Part shown: piece by piece, positions 1 through 9,297 of the stretch | How positions within the stretch are numbered: the first letter of the stretch is position 1 | Layout of the letters: each line of letters begins with the position of its first letter | Assembly: GCF_029338555.1 (NCBI RefSeq) | Contig: NZ_CP119989.1 | Span: 248,001-312,000 of the forward strand | Reading direction: 5' to 3' | Source: Halobaculum marinum | GTDB taxonomy: Archaea > Halobacteriota > Halobacteria > Halobacteriales > Haloferacaceae | Length of the DNA stretch: 64,000 nt | Program-made: the position numbers and the translations under genes | Notes under the pieces: generated by a model | What the model saw: only the letters and a program-made list of their open reading frames with translations | The model's database searches: none | Told to the model about the DNA's origin: nothing

Positions 1-1
1 C

Positions 2-1429
2 TACTCCATCGCCGAGGCGTTCGGCGTACTGACGACTGAGAACTCCGCCGACTGGGTCGGCTGGCTCTTCGGTGCGGTGTTCGCCATGACGGCGGCGACC
101 ATCGTCTCCGGGGCTGTCGCGGGGCGCATGAAGCTCCGCGCGTACGTGACCTACACCATCCTGCTCGCGGCAGTCATCTACCCGGTCGTCACCGGCCTGA
201 CGTGGGCGGGTGGCTTCCTGGCGAACTTCGGCTTCTCCGACTTCGCGGGCGGCATGATCGTCCACGGGATGGGCGGCATCGCCGGCCTCACGGCGGCGTA
301 CATCGTCGGCCCGCGCATCGGGCGCTACAACGACGACGGGTCGGTGAACGTCATCCCCGGCCACTCGCTGACGTTCGCGGTGCTGGGCACGCTCGTGCTC
401 GCGTTCGGTTGGTACGGCTTCAACGTCGGTACCGCCGCCTCGGTGTTCGCCGTCGAGAACGGTGAACTGACGCTCGGCGCGTTCTCCTACGTGGGTCGCG
501 TCGCTCTGACCACCACCCTGGGCATGGCCGCCGGCGCCATCGGCGCGGGCCTGCTCTCGGTGTACAAGACCGGCAAGGTCGACACGCTGTACGTCGCCAA
601 CGGCCTGCTCGCGGGCCTCGTCGGCATCACCTCGAACACGGACGCCATCATCTGGCCCGGCGCCATCGTCATCGGCCTGCTGGCCGGTGCGCAGTTGCCC
701 ATCGTGTTCGAGTTCGTCGAGAAGCGCCTCAAGATCGACGACGTGTGTGCGGTGTTCCCCGTCCACGGCTCGGCGGGTGTGCTGGGCGCGGTCCTGCTCC
801 CGTTCTTCGCGGTTGACGGGTTCACCGTGAGCGCGCTCGTCTCGCAGGTCGTCGGCGTCGCCGTCATCGCCGCCTGGACCATCGGCGCGACCGCTCTCGT
901 GTTCGGCGTCATCAAGGCGCTCGGTGAGATTCGCGTCACCCGCGACCACGAGCTCGAAGGCCTCGACTCCTCCGAGCACGGCGTCGACACGTACCCCGAG
1001 TTCGGTCGCCCCGACACCGCCGCCGACGGCGGCTTCGTCGAGCGCGACGGCATCGTCCGCCCCGACGGCGGCGTCGCCAACGACGGCGGCATCAAGATGG
1101 TGACGGCGTTCATCCGTCCCGACAAGCTCTCGTCGGTCAAGCAGGCGCTGGCAGAGGTCGGCGCCCCCTCGCTGACCGTGACGAACGTCTCCGGTCGCGG
1201 CAGCCAGCCCGCCAAGAAGGGCCAGTGGCGCGGCGAGGAGTACACCGTCGACCTCCACCAGAAGGTGAAGCTCGAGTGCGTCGTCGCCGACATCCCGGCT
1301 GAGGACGTCGCGGAGGCCATCCGTGACGCCGCCAGCACCGGCGAGAAGGGCGACGGGAAGGTGTTCATCATGCCCGTCGAACAGGCGTACCAGATCCGCA
1401 CCGGCGAGACGGGGCGCCCCGCGGTCTGA
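2..1429 (+). CDS. amt: Ammonium transporter (Amt) fused to a C-terminal PII domain, 5' truncated
   Basis: This is the 3' part of an Amt/MEP/Rh-family ammonium channel; the reading frame is already open at base 2, so the N-terminus lies outside the window. Multiple hydrophobic helices are visible, with Amt-type stretches such as [17 protein letters not shown] and [10 protein letters not shown]. After the last helix (about base 930) comes an acidic, Gly/Asp-rich linker, and from about base 1090 a complete PII (GlnK-like) domain: [13 protein letters not shown] start, a T-loop region with EEYTVD, and the B-loop motif [10 protein letters not shown]. No stop codon separates the two, so channel and regulator appear as one polypeptide. 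Amt and GlnK are usually separate genes in haloarchaea, as I recall. The PII domain would be expected to gate the channel in response to ATP/ADP and 2-oxoglutarate. Confidence 0.9.
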   Translation, partial: YSIAEAFGVLTTENSADWVGWLFGAVFAMTAATIVSGAVAGRMKLRAYVTYTILLAAVIYPVVTGLTWAGGFLANFGFSDFAGGMIVHGMGGIAGLTAAYIVGPRIGRYNDDGSVNVIPGHSLTFAVLGTLVLAFGWYGFNVGTAASVFAVENGELTLGAFSYVGRVALTTTLGMAAGAIGAGLLSVYKTGKVDTLYVANGLLAGLVGITSNTDAIIWPGAIVIGLLAGAQLPIVFEFVEKRLKIDDVCAVFPVHGSAGVLGAVLLPFFAVDGFTVSALVSQVVGVAVIAAWTIGATALVFGVIKALGEIRVTRDHELEGLDSSEHGVDTYPEFGRPDTAADGGFVERDGIVRPDGGVANDGGIKMVTAFIRPDKLSSVKQALAEVGAPSLTVTNVSGRGSQPAKKGQWRGEEYTVDLHQKVKLECVVADIPAEDVAEAIRDAASTGEKGDGKVFIMPVEQAYQIRTGETGRPAV

Positions 1430-1761
1430 GGCCCCACGTCTCGCTCGCGACGCATCGACAGCCGACCACCCGGACACCCGCTCCGTAGCCGGCACGGACG
1501 CGGCCGACGGGGGCAGCGCACAGGAGGATCCCACTGGTACTGGTGTTCACCTCCGTGCGACCGCCACCGTGCCACGTTCCGTGTCACCGCCCCCGCGGCC
1601 GCCGTAGCCGTCTGCCGGGTGACGTGTCCGGCCACAGCCGCGACGGGCCGCCAGCCCGTCGCGACAGTCACCCGCTTTCTGTCAAGCACCCGTATCGACA
1701 GCAACGGCGCCCGCGCCGCGACCCAGTAACGCCTTTGCGGGGGACGTGCGAAGGCCCGCGC
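1430..1761. other. 332-nt spacer between amt and hemL, no gene seen
   Basis: No convincing coding frame is present. The spacer holds a 10-bp perfect hairpin (listed separately) and a weak promoter-like CCTTTGC stretch about 30 nt before hemL. Confidence 0.5.
1639..1663. terminator. Perfect 10-bp hairpin downstream of amt
   Basis: CGCGACGGGC pairs with GCCCGTCGCG around a CGCCA loop. It lies about 210 nt after the amt stop and 100 nt before hemL. A terminator or RNA-processing role is inferred only; there is no long T tract. Confidence 0.35.
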
Positions 1762-3105
<1,344 letters not shown>

Positions 3106-3119
3106 AGCGGTCCGGCGGT

Positions 3120-3434
3120 CTACGACTCGTCCGGCCGAGATCCCGGATCGTCGCGCGCGTCGATCCGCGTCTCGTACTTCTCGATGGCCTCGTCGAGCGC
3201 CTCGTCGGCGTCAACGTCCAGCGAGTTACACAGCGACAGCAGCGAGAACAGCGCGTCGCCGAGTTCGTCCGTCTTCACGGCGAGGTCGTCGGGGCGTTCG
3301 CCGTAGGCGGTCGACTTGGCGGCGTCGCCGGCGATTTCGCCGACCTCGCTGGCCAGATCGAGCGCCTGGTACGCGGGACCCCCACCGAGGTCGTGACGGT
3401 CGAAGAACTCCGTGACGCGGTCTTGTGCGTCCAT
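3120..3434 (-). CDS. MazG-like nucleotide pyrophosphohydrolase
   Basis: A 104-residue all-helical protein of the MazG/dUTPase-like NTP pyrophosphohydrolase superfamily. The metal-binding pattern is visible: SEVGEIAGD at about residues 29-37 and KTDELGDALF at about residues 54-63 (E-x-x-E ... E-x-x-D). Such enzymes hydrolyse non-canonical NTPs to NMP and PPi for house-cleaning. The ATG at 3434 directly precedes the family start MDAQDRVTEFF; the longer open frame upstream is Arg-rich shadow sequence. It is convergent with hemL. Confidence 0.8.
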   Translation of the reverse strand: MDAQDRVTEFFDRHDLGGGPAYQALDLASEVGEIAGDAAKSTAYGERPDDLAVKTDELGDALFSLLSLCNSLDVDADEALDEAIEKYETRIDARDDPGSRPDES

Positions 3435-3496
3435 GCGCGCCACGAGTCGACCGGGTGACAAAAACGCACTCGTTCCGCCACGAGCGCGGGCGACGA

Positions 3497-4204
3497 CTAC
3501 CCGCGGAGTTTCCCGAGGATCCGCGAGACGAGTCCCTGCTGGCCCCGCCGTTCGGGCACGTCGTCCCACAGCGCGAACGCGGCGACGACGTCGGCCTCGC
3601 GGCTGGCGACCGCGCGCTCGTCGTCGGGGGCGACGACGCCCAGGTTGATCTCGTAGTGGCCGTAGTAGCCGTACTTCAGCAGTTCGCGCTCGCGAAAGTC
3701 GACGACGAACTCGCGCACGTCGTCGGGAATCTCCTCGGCGACGAGCACGAACGAGAAGTCCGTCCCGTAGTGCTCCTCGTCGCCCTCGACCCACTCGTCG
3801 GCGAGGTCGTGGGCCACCTCGACGAGTCGCTCCAACTCGCCGACCGTCGGGCGGGCGACGCGGCGGGCGAACAGGTGCTCGTTGCTGTGGTGGTTCGCGT
3901 AGTCGAGCGAGGGGTGGAAGAACTCCTTCTGGGAGGCGATCTGCATGCTCCCGAACAGGTCGAACGACTCGCCGCCCACGCGGTAGTCGCGTTCGAGGTC
4001 GTAGTTGAACATGAGCCGGTCGCTGACGCGGTCGAGGTACTCGTCGTCCCAGACGGGGACGTCCTCGTAGGCCGCGCCGTCGACGATGCGGCCCTGCGCG
4101 TCGGTCCGGAACTCGTCGCCGTCGTCGCCGGTCTCGGCGGCGGACGCCGGGTCCGCACCGCCGCCCGGCCCGTGTGACGGGTCCGCCTCGTCCTCGCCCG
4201 GCAT
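3497..4204 (-). CDS. Conserved haloarchaeal protein of unknown function (second gene of cupin operon)
   Basis: A 235-residue acidic protein without a domain I can name. Residues 1-35 are a low-complexity, Gly/Asp-rich tail; the rest is a compact alpha/beta-like region with conserved-looking blocks WDDEYLDRVSDRLMFNYDLE, FHPSLDYANHHSNEHLF and FRERELLKYGYYGHYEIN. It has no signal peptide or transmembrane segment. The ATG at 4204 begins at the base next to the stop codon of the upstream cupin gene (stop occupies 4205-4207), so the two are almost certainly translated from one message. The aromatic- and His-rich central block is the part most likely to carry function. Confidence 0.75.
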   Translation of the reverse strand: MPGEDEADPSHGPGGGADPASAAETGDDGDEFRTDAQGRIVDGAAYEDVPVWDDEYLDRVSDRLMFNYDLERDYRVGGESFDLFGSMQIASQKEFFHPSLDYANHHSNEHLFARRVARPTVGELERLVEVAHDLADEWVEGDEEHYGTDFSFVLVAEEIPDDVREFVVDFRERELLKYGYYGHYEINLGVVAPDDERAVASREADVVAAFALWDDVPERRGQQGLVSRILGKLRG

Positions 4205-4582
4205 CTACTCCTCCGGGTCGTACGCCACGGCGTCGCCGGAGACGGCTGGTGCACCGAGCGCGAGCGTCGTCACCGGGCCGTCGGCGTCCTCGGGATTGTG
4301 CGCCAACTGCGGGCTCCCCGGCGTGACGGCGAACAGCGATCCCTCGTGCACTTCGAACGTCTCCTCGGGCGTCTCGACGTGGAGCGTCCCCTCGACGACG
4401 TAGAACAGTTCCTCCTGCTCCTCGTGGTAGTGGTACGCCAGCGGAATCTCCTCGCCCGGCTCCGCGCGGAACCAGTTGGCCGCCAACTCCTCGAAGCCTG
4501 CGACCTCGGCGATCCGTCGAAGCTCACACGGCCGATCCGGCACCTCGTCCAGGTCCTCGGGGTTCACGACGTGGTATCCCAT
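4205..4582 (-). CDS. Cupin-domain protein
   Basis: A 125-residue single-domain cupin. The metal-binding motif 1 is seen as YHYHEEQEELFYVVEG (two His, one Glu) at about residues 50-65 and motif 2 as the PGSPQLAHNPED stretch near residue 90. Single cupins of this size are usually small-molecule binding or isomerase/dioxygenase-like proteins; substrate cannot be predicted. The ATG at 4582 is chosen because a TTTTCA TATA-like core at about 4608-4613 lies about 28 nt upstream, typical of the leaderless promoters in this window; an in-frame upstream ATG would lie inside that promoter. It is translationally adjacent to the 235-residue gene downstream. Confidence 0.85.
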   Translation of the reverse strand: MGYHVVNPEDLDEVPDRPCELRRIAEVAGFEELAANWFRAEPGEEIPLAYHYHEEQEELFYVVEGTLHVETPEETFEVHEGSLFAVTPGSPQLAHNPEDADGPVTTLALGAPAVSGDAVAYDPEE

Positions 4583-4704
4583 ACCTCGCGGGATGGGCAC
4601 GGGCATGAAAAGCGCGTCGTCCGCGGCGTGCTGGCGGTGTTCGGACGGGACGCGGGGAGCCGGTCGATTTATCATCGTCGTCCACCCATGTGGACACAGC
4701 TACC

Positions 4705-4914
4705 ATGGGACTCGGTGATCGAGAGGCGTGCGGGCGCTGTTCGATGACGACGGTCGTCGACGCGACTGCCGACGGCGACCGCGACCCGTACGGCGACGAG
4801 CGCATCGAACTCGAGGACGACGACCTCCGGCGGGTGTCCCCGAGCGCGTGGCTCGGCGGCGTCGTCTCGACGCTTGACGACATCGCGACGCGGTTTACCT
4901 ACGGCGGTCGTTGA
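4705..4914 (+). CDS. Small haloarchaeal protein, unknown function
   Basis: A 69-residue acidic ORF with a single CGRC motif near the N-terminus, then an Asp/Glu-rich middle and a C-terminal SAWLGGVVSTLDDIATRFTYGG segment that could form one amphipathic helix. A good TTTATC promoter core at 4668-4673 predicts transcription from about 4697, so the ATG at 4705 fits better than the in-frame GTG at 4690. It is divergent from the cupin operon. Composition is haloarchaeal and the frame is clean, but no family is recognised. Confidence 0.55.
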   Translation: MGLGDREACGRCSMTTVVDATADGDRDPYGDERIELEDDDLRRVSPSAWLGGVVSTLDDIATRFTYGGR

Positions 4915-5011
4915 GGCGGTGTTCGCTCCCCTGACGGACGGTCGTCGGACAGATGCCCGACGCCGGGAGAGACGCTTATACCGCTCCGGGTCGTAGCCGG
5001 GGCTCAACCGC

Positions 5012-5725
5012 ATGGAAGAGAGCATCTCCGGATTCAAGATGCGTGGGGGCTGGGGCGACGCCGTCGAACACGGCGAACGCATCACTCGGGCCCTCCACGA
5101 GAGCGGCGTGCCGGAGGACAACCGAGACGCGTTCGAGGCGTGGGACGAGTGGCGACCGAAGGCGCACGAGCGCCTCGGCGAGGACGTCGACGCGAAGACG
5201 GCCGAGCAGGCCAGCGTCGCCGAGGGGAAAGGCGAGCAGGAGGGGAAGACGCCCGAGGAGGACCTCCAGACCGCCGGAGAGAAGCTCTCGGAGTCGTACG
5301 AGCGCGTCGAGAACGGCGACAGCGACGGCGCGCTGGACTCCTGGAAGGACTCCATCGACCACGTCGCCCGCGCCGCCGACTCCGCCGGTCGCAAGGCGGT
5401 CCGCAAGTTCGAGCACACCGTCTACCGGAAGGTGATGACCCAGCTCGCGCCGTACTACTTCGACAACGAACTGGTGTCGGCGAACATCCAGAAGTCCACG
5501 CGCGGAGAGGGCGGCCCCGAGTTCGTCTTCGAGGTGAACGTGAACGACGACGCGCTCAAGTCGGAGGTGTCCAAGCGACTCGCCGACTACGAGGACGCGA
5601 TCGACCGCTGGCACGTCGACACCCCGAAGGCGGTCGAGTCGGCGGAGGCCGCCGAGGGGGCCGAGCCGCCGCCGAAGACGGTCGAGGACGGCACCGAGGG
5701 ACAGTCGAATCCCACGACGAACTGA
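5012..5725 (+). CDS. DUF5828-like haloarchaeal protein
   Basis: A 237-residue acidic, mostly helical protein beginning MEESISGFKMRGGWGDAVEHG. I associate this N-terminus with the haloarchaeal DUF5828 family from memory. Residues 60-100 are low-complexity (EGKGEQEGKTPEEDLQ) and the conserved core follows at about 110-200 (AGRKAVRKFEHTVYRKVMTQ, PYYFDNELVSANIQ). No membrane segment or catalytic motif is visible. A CTTATA promoter core at about 4976 precedes the ATG at 5012. The coding end is duplicated as part of a 59-bp tandem repeat that begins in the last codons. Confidence 0.8.
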   Translation: MEESISGFKMRGGWGDAVEHGERITRALHESGVPEDNRDAFEAWDEWRPKAHERLGEDVDAKTAEQASVAEGKGEQEGKTPEEDLQTAGEKLSESYERVENGDSDGALDSWKDSIDHVARAADSAGRKAVRKFEHTVYRKVMTQLAPYYFDNELVSANIQKSTRGEGGPEFVFEVNVNDDALKSEVSKRLADYEDAIDRWHVDTPKAVESAEAAEGAEPPPKTVEDGTEGQSNPTTN

Positions 5726-5862
5726 GCCCACTTCGTCGGGCGATACCGTCGTCGTGGGAGTCGAAGAACCCGACGACGAACTGAGCCCACTTCGTCGGGC
5801 GATACCGTCGTCGTGGGAGTCGAAGAACCCGACGACGAACTGAGCCCACTTCGTCGGGCGAT
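5713..5862. repeat. 59-bp tandem repeat, about 2.5 copies, spanning a stop codon
   Basis: The block GACGAACTGAGCCCACTTCG recurs with a 59-nt period: ACTGAG starts at 5721, 5780 and 5839. The first copy contains the last codons and TGA of the upstream gene. Each unit can fold twice: CCCGACGA pairs with TCGTCGGG around the stop codon, and TCGTCGTGGGAGTCGA pairs with the TCGAATCCCACGACGA stretch at 5705-5720 with one mismatch. It looks like a duplicated 3'-end hairpin. Confidence 0.9.
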
Positions 5863-5889
5863 TCTCTTGATCTGTGATGCGGCCCGCGA

Positions 5890-6294
5890 TCACTCGTCCG
5901 TGACCGGCTCTTTCAACTCCACGCGGTAGCCGAAGGGGTCGCGGACGTACACCGCGCCCGCCTCGCCGGTCGCGCCGAGCGGACTGTCGAGTTCCTGTTC
6001 CACGTCGATGCCGGCGTCGCCGAGTTCTGTACGGACCGTCTCCACGTCCTCCTCGACGACGAGCGCGACGTGGTCGTAGTTGGTCGCCGTCGGCGGGTCG
6101 AAGTCGTCGGTCGGCCACAGGTGGATCACGTGCTCGGGCGCGAGGCGCACGTCGAAGAACGGCTTCTCGCCGGCCTCGAAGCGGTCGACGCCCTCCAACG
6201 AGAGGCCGAGGCCGTCGGCGTAGAACGCGCGGGCGTCGGCGAGGCCGTCGGCGGGGATGCGGAGGTTCACGTGGTCGATAGTGCGGACGTTCAC
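5890..6294 (-). CDS. VOC-family (glyoxalase/dioxygenase fold) protein
   Basis: A 134-residue vicinal-oxygen-chelate protein. It starts with the typical beta strand RTIDHVNLRIP (metal His), contains the second half YDHVALVVEEDVE, and ends with VYVRDPFGYRVELKEP (metal Glu in VELKE). Such proteins include glyoxalase I-like lyases and ring-cleaving dioxygenases; the exact substrate is not predictable. No ATG precedes the conserved start, so a GTG at 6294 (MNVRTIDHV) is the best choice. A TTATCT stretch upstream on the minus strand gives a plausible promoter shared divergently with the next gene. Confidence 0.85.
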   Translation of the reverse strand: MNVRTIDHVNLRIPADGLADARAFYADGLGLSLEGVDRFEAGEKPFFDVRLAPEHVIHLWPTDDFDPPTATNYDHVALVVEEDVETVRTELGDAGIDVEQELDSPLGATGEAGAVYVRDPFGYRVELKEPVTDE

Positions 6295-6351
6295 GGCGGA
6301 TCTGGTGTCGCGGAGGCAAGAAAGATAACGGCGGGTCCCAGATGGCAGTGC

Positions 6352-6612
6352 ATGCAACCGCTGGAGGTCGACGCCGGCGAACTCACCACCGCGGAGATCA
6401 TCGACGCCCTCCGCGAGGGCCGTCGGGTCGTCGTCACGGCCGACCTGTTCGGCAGCGAGCGGAAACTGACGCTGCGCCACGACGGGGAGACGTTCTACTG
6501 CGACACGCCCACCAGACTCCACAAACACGAGGCGGAGGAGGACATGGTGCTGTGCATCGAGCGCATGGGGTACTCGCGCGACGACGAGGCGGACGCGGAC
6601 GACGAGGAGTGA
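6352..6612 (+). CDS. Small conserved haloarchaeal protein, unknown function
   Basis: An 86-residue acidic protein with a neat alpha/beta pattern: LTTAEIIDALREGRRVVVTAD, then KLTLRHDGETFYCDTPTRLHKH and VLCIERMGY. One Cys lies in FYCDT and another in VLCIE, with two His in HKH; metal binding is possible but not shown. It ends in an Asp/Glu tail common in haloarchaea. It diverges from the VOC gene. I do not recognise the family. Confidence 0.7.
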   Translation: MQPLEVDAGELTTAEIIDALREGRRVVVTADLFGSERKLTLRHDGETFYCDTPTRLHKHEAEEDMVLCIERMGYSRDDEADADDEE

Positions 6613-6717
6613 CCGCGGACGCGGTGGTACGCGCCGCCGCGTCGCCGCCGGGCGGTGACCGTCCGGATGCCGCGACCGCGGGGCTTTATTCGCGGCGACG
6701 CCGACGTTCGAGACGAG

Positions 6718-7092
6718 ATGAGTGAGCCGCCGGATATGGAGGACCTGATCCACACGCAGGACCCGACCTTCGGCCACGTGATGGCCTGTGTGTTCGGGAT
6801 CCAAGAACACGAGAGCCGGACGTACCTCCGCCTCCTCGAGAACCCGGGCAGCACCGTCGAGGAGTTGGCGGACGTGCTCGAGCGCGACCGGTCGAACGTG
6901 AACCGGTCGCTGACGACGCTGCTGGAGAAGGGGCTGGCCGAGCGCGAGCGACGGCTACTCGACCCCGGCGGCTACGTGTACCAGTACACCGCGACGCCGC
7001 TGCCGGAGGCGAAGGAACTGCTCCACGAGGCGCTCGACCAGTGGGCCGAGACGGTCCACGGCGTCATCGAGGACTTCGGCGGCGAGGAGTAG
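6718..7092 (+). CDS. Winged-helix transcriptional regulator (TrmB/MarR-like HTH)
   Basis: A 124-residue DNA-binding protein. The helix-turn-helix is clear: SRTYLRLLENPGSTVEELAD then LERDRSNVNRSLTTLLEKGL (recognition helix), followed by a wing around ERRLLDPGGYVYQYTATPLP and a C-terminal dimerisation helix. It has no ligand-binding domain, like many small haloarchaeal regulators. A CTTTATT promoter core at 6684-6690 sits 27 nt before the ATG at 6718, implying a leaderless message. It is followed by an unusually structured spacer and thrC; targets are unknown. Confidence 0.8.
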   Translation: MSEPPDMEDLIHTQDPTFGHVMACVFGIQEHESRTYLRLLENPGSTVEELADVLERDRSNVNRSLTTLLEKGLAERERRLLDPGGYVYQYTATPLPEAKELLHEALDQWAETVHGVIEDFGGEE

Positions 7093-7125
7093 TCGGGTCG
7101 TTCGCGGACCGCTGCGCCGTTCTTC

Positions 7126-7217
7126 GAGACCTCCCTGCGGTCGGTCTCACGTTTTCGATGGGCGGAGCGGCACAAGACCGCTCCGCCGTCCGTCGAGGGC
7201 TCGCTTCGCTCGCCCTC
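7126..7217. other. Cluster of three perfect hairpins upstream of thrC
   Basis: Three stem-loops follow one another: GAGACC/GGTCTC (7126-7148), GGCGGAGCGG/CCGCTCCGCC with a 7-nt loop (7161-7187, 10 perfect pairs), and GAGGGC/GCCCTC (7195-7217). They lie in the 198-nt spacer between the HTH gene and thrC and before the thrC promoter core. They could be terminators of the HTH gene, an operator array or a small RNA. Confidence 0.5.
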
Positions 7218-7260
7218 GCACTGCTCGCTCTCGCTGGCACTACCCGCCCCGAACCACCCA

Positions 7261-7268
7261 CTTTTACG
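7261..7268 (+). promoter_or_regulatory. TATA-like core of thrC
   Basis: CTTTTACG is centred about 26 nt before the thrC ATG, so the transcript should start at or next to the start codon. Confidence 0.5.
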
Positions 7269-7290
7269 CGGCGAGTCCGACCGACTCGCC

Positions 7291-8553
7291 ATGAGCCTCT
7301 CTCTCGACGCGCCCGCGCAGGACGCGCCGGCGGTCGCCGACGACGGCGTCTGGCTGGAGTGTATCGCCTGCGAGGGGCAGTTCGCCCCGTTCGACGACGT
7401 CCGCTTCACCTGCGACGACTGCGACGGCCTCCTCGAAGTGCGCTACGCCGACCCGCCGACGTTCGACGACTTCTCCGGCGTGGGCGTGTGGCGATACGCC
7501 GCCGCACTCCCGTTCGAAGAGGGCGTCTCGCTCCCCGAGGGCCACACGCCCCTCCACGAGGTGCCGCGCCTCCGCGAGGACATCGGCGTCAACCGCCTCC
7601 GCGTGAAACACGAGGGGATGAACCCGACGGGGTCGTTCAAGGACCGCGGCATGACCGTCGGCGTCCGCGTCGCGGAGGAACTCGGCGTGGACCGGCTGGC
7701 GTGCGCCTCGACCGGGAACACCTCCGCTGCGCTCGCGGCGTACGGCGCCCGCGGCGGGATGGAGACGCTCGTGCTCCTCCCGGCGGGGAAGGTCGCCGCC
7801 GGCAAGGTCGCGCAGGCGGCGCTCCACGACGCCCGGATCCTCGAAGTCGACGGCAACTTCGACGACTGCCTCGACATCGTGCAGGATCTGGCGAACCGCG
7901 GCGAGGTGTACCTGCTCAACTCGCTGAACCCGTTCCGCCTGGAGGGCCAGAAGACGATCGGCTTCGAGATCCTCGAGGAGTTCCGCGACGACTACGGCCG
8001 CTTCCCCGACCGAATCGTCCTCCCCGTCGGCAACGCGGGCAACACCTCGGCGCTGTTCAAGGCGTTCCGCGAGTTGGTCGCCGCCGGCGAGATGGACGCC
8101 GACGAGGTGCCCGCCCTGACCGGCGTGCAGGCCGCCGGCGCCGCGCCGATGGTCGAGGCCATCGAGAACGGCGCCGACGAGGTGCGCCGCTGGGACGAGG
8201 TGGAGACGCGTGCGACGGCCATCCGCATCGGCAACCCAGTGAACGCGCCGAAGGCGCTCCCCGGCATCCGCCAGACCGGCGGCACCGCCGTCGCCGTCAG
8301 CGACGAGGCGATCACCGAGGCGCAACGCGACCTCGCTCGCGAGGGCGTCGGCGTCGAACCGGCCTCCGCGGCGTCCGTCGCGGGCCTGCGGAAACTGCGT
8401 GAACAGGGCGTCGTCGACGCCGACGAGGACGTGGTGTGTCTCACGACCGGCCACCTGCTGAAAGACCCCGACGCCGCCTACGAGGCCGGCGGCGACCCCG
8501 AACCCGTCGCGAACTCGACGGACGCGGTGCTGGAACACATCGGCGCTGAGTGA
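7291..8553 (+). CDS. thrC: Threonine synthase
   Basis: A 420-residue fold-type II PLP enzyme that converts O-phosphohomoserine to threonine. The N-terminus carries a zinc-ribbon-like CIACEGQF...FTCDDCDG (residues 23-50), as in archaeal threonine synthases. The PLP lysine is in NPTGSFKDRGM, the phosphate-binding loop is VGNAGNTSALF and an STGNTSAALAAY motif binds substrate. The start at 7291 is supported by the promoter core 27 nt upstream. The homoserine branch also feeds the metX/metY genes at 18-22 kb of this window. Confidence 0.95.
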   Translation: MSLSLDAPAQDAPAVADDGVWLECIACEGQFAPFDDVRFTCDDCDGLLEVRYADPPTFDDFSGVGVWRYAAALPFEEGVSLPEGHTPLHEVPRLREDIGVNRLRVKHEGMNPTGSFKDRGMTVGVRVAEELGVDRLACASTGNTSAALAAYGARGGMETLVLLPAGKVAAGKVAQAALHDARILEVDGNFDDCLDIVQDLANRGEVYLLNSLNPFRLEGQKTIGFEILEEFRDDYGRFPDRIVLPVGNAGNTSALFKAFRELVAAGEMDADEVPALTGVQAAGAAPMVEAIENGADEVRRWDEVETRATAIRIGNPVNAPKALPGIRQTGGTAVAVSDEAITEAQRDLAREGVGVEPASAASVAGLRKLREQGVVDADEDVVCLTTGHLLKDPDAAYEAGGDPEPVANSTDAVLEHIGAE

Positions 8554-8624
8554 GGCGGCGACGCGAGTGGCGGGGGCGGCGACCGACCGAACGCTTCAGG
8601 TGCGGAGGTCGAGTGGTCGGTGTC

Positions 8625-8795
8625 GTGTCCGACCGCACCGACCGGCTCCTCGCCCTCCACGTCGTGGTACTCGCACTGTTGACGATCTCACAGACGACCA
8701 CCGTCCCGCGGAACCAACTGCTGGGAACGATCGGCCTGCTCGTCGGGACACTCGCAGCCGTGTCCGCGGTCGTCGAGTTGATTCGAGCCAGCTGA
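8625..8795 (+). CDS. Putative small two-helix membrane protein
   Basis: A 56-residue frame from a GTG at 8625 reads MSDRTDRLLALHVVVLALLT..., with two hydrophobic stretches (about residues 9-20 and 32-50) separated by a polar loop containing TTTVPRNQ. Such tiny membrane proteins are common in haloarchaea. The same frame is open further upstream but Arg-rich there, which argues for the internal GTG. No family is recognised. Confidence 0.45.
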   Translation: MSDRTDRLLALHVVVLALLTISQTTTVPRNQLLGTIGLLVGTLAAVSAVVELIRAS

Positions 8796-8926
8796 GGCGC
8801 TCGGTTTCTGGGTCGACGAACCGGCCCACGGCTCCGACGACGCAGACGGATTACGCGCGGGCGTCACCCGATCGTCGCCCCTCCGTCCGACGAGGCTTTT
8901 TGCGCCTTCGGTCGGTACGTTGTCAC

Positions 8927-9193
8927 ATGGGGGATGAGCGCGCGGACCGCGGCAGCGGCAGCGACGGCGACGACGCCCGCGACGGGAGCGACGAGACGGC
9001 GCGCGAGGCGACGGTGACTCGCCTCAAACGGGAGAACGAGCGCCTCCGTGAACGCCTCGACGAACGACGCTCGGAGCGTGAGCAACTCGTCGACCACTAC
9101 GAGACGCTGCTGGACGCGGCACGGCGTCGGGACGGCGACGACTCGGAGAGCGAGGCGTCCTCGCCGATCCAGCGGCTGTTCGACCGACTGTGA
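8927..9193 (+). CDS. Small coiled-coil haloarchaeal protein
   Basis: An 88-residue protein: residues 1-28 are disordered (Asp/Gly/Ser-rich), and about 29-67 form a strong heptad coiled coil (TRLKRENERLRERLDERRSE). The C-terminus ends IQRLFDRL. A GCTTTTT promoter core at 8895-8901 precedes the ATG at 8927 by about 28 nt, supporting a leaderless gene. No partner or function can be inferred. Confidence 0.7.
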   Translation: MGDERADRGSGSDGDDARDGSDETAREATVTRLKRENERLRERLDERRSEREQLVDHYETLLDAARRRDGDDSESEASSPIQRLFDRL

Positions 9194-9297
9194 CACTCGT
9201 CGGTCGGGCGTGGTCGGAACGGAGGTCGCCGAAACGCGGAGAAGTAGCGGTGGGATCCGAGCGGCGGTGAGATCCGGATCGAACTGTGCGTGGCGCC

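Noticed and set aside
4583-4675. Longer start for the cupin protein (MINRPAPRV...)
   Set aside because: It would pass through the promoter core at about 4608-4613; MGYHVV fits the leaderless spacing.
5713-5862. CRISPR or attachment-site duplication
   Set aside because: Copies are head-to-tail with 59-nt period, no integrase is nearby, and the unit includes the gene's own stop; local tandem duplication explains it.
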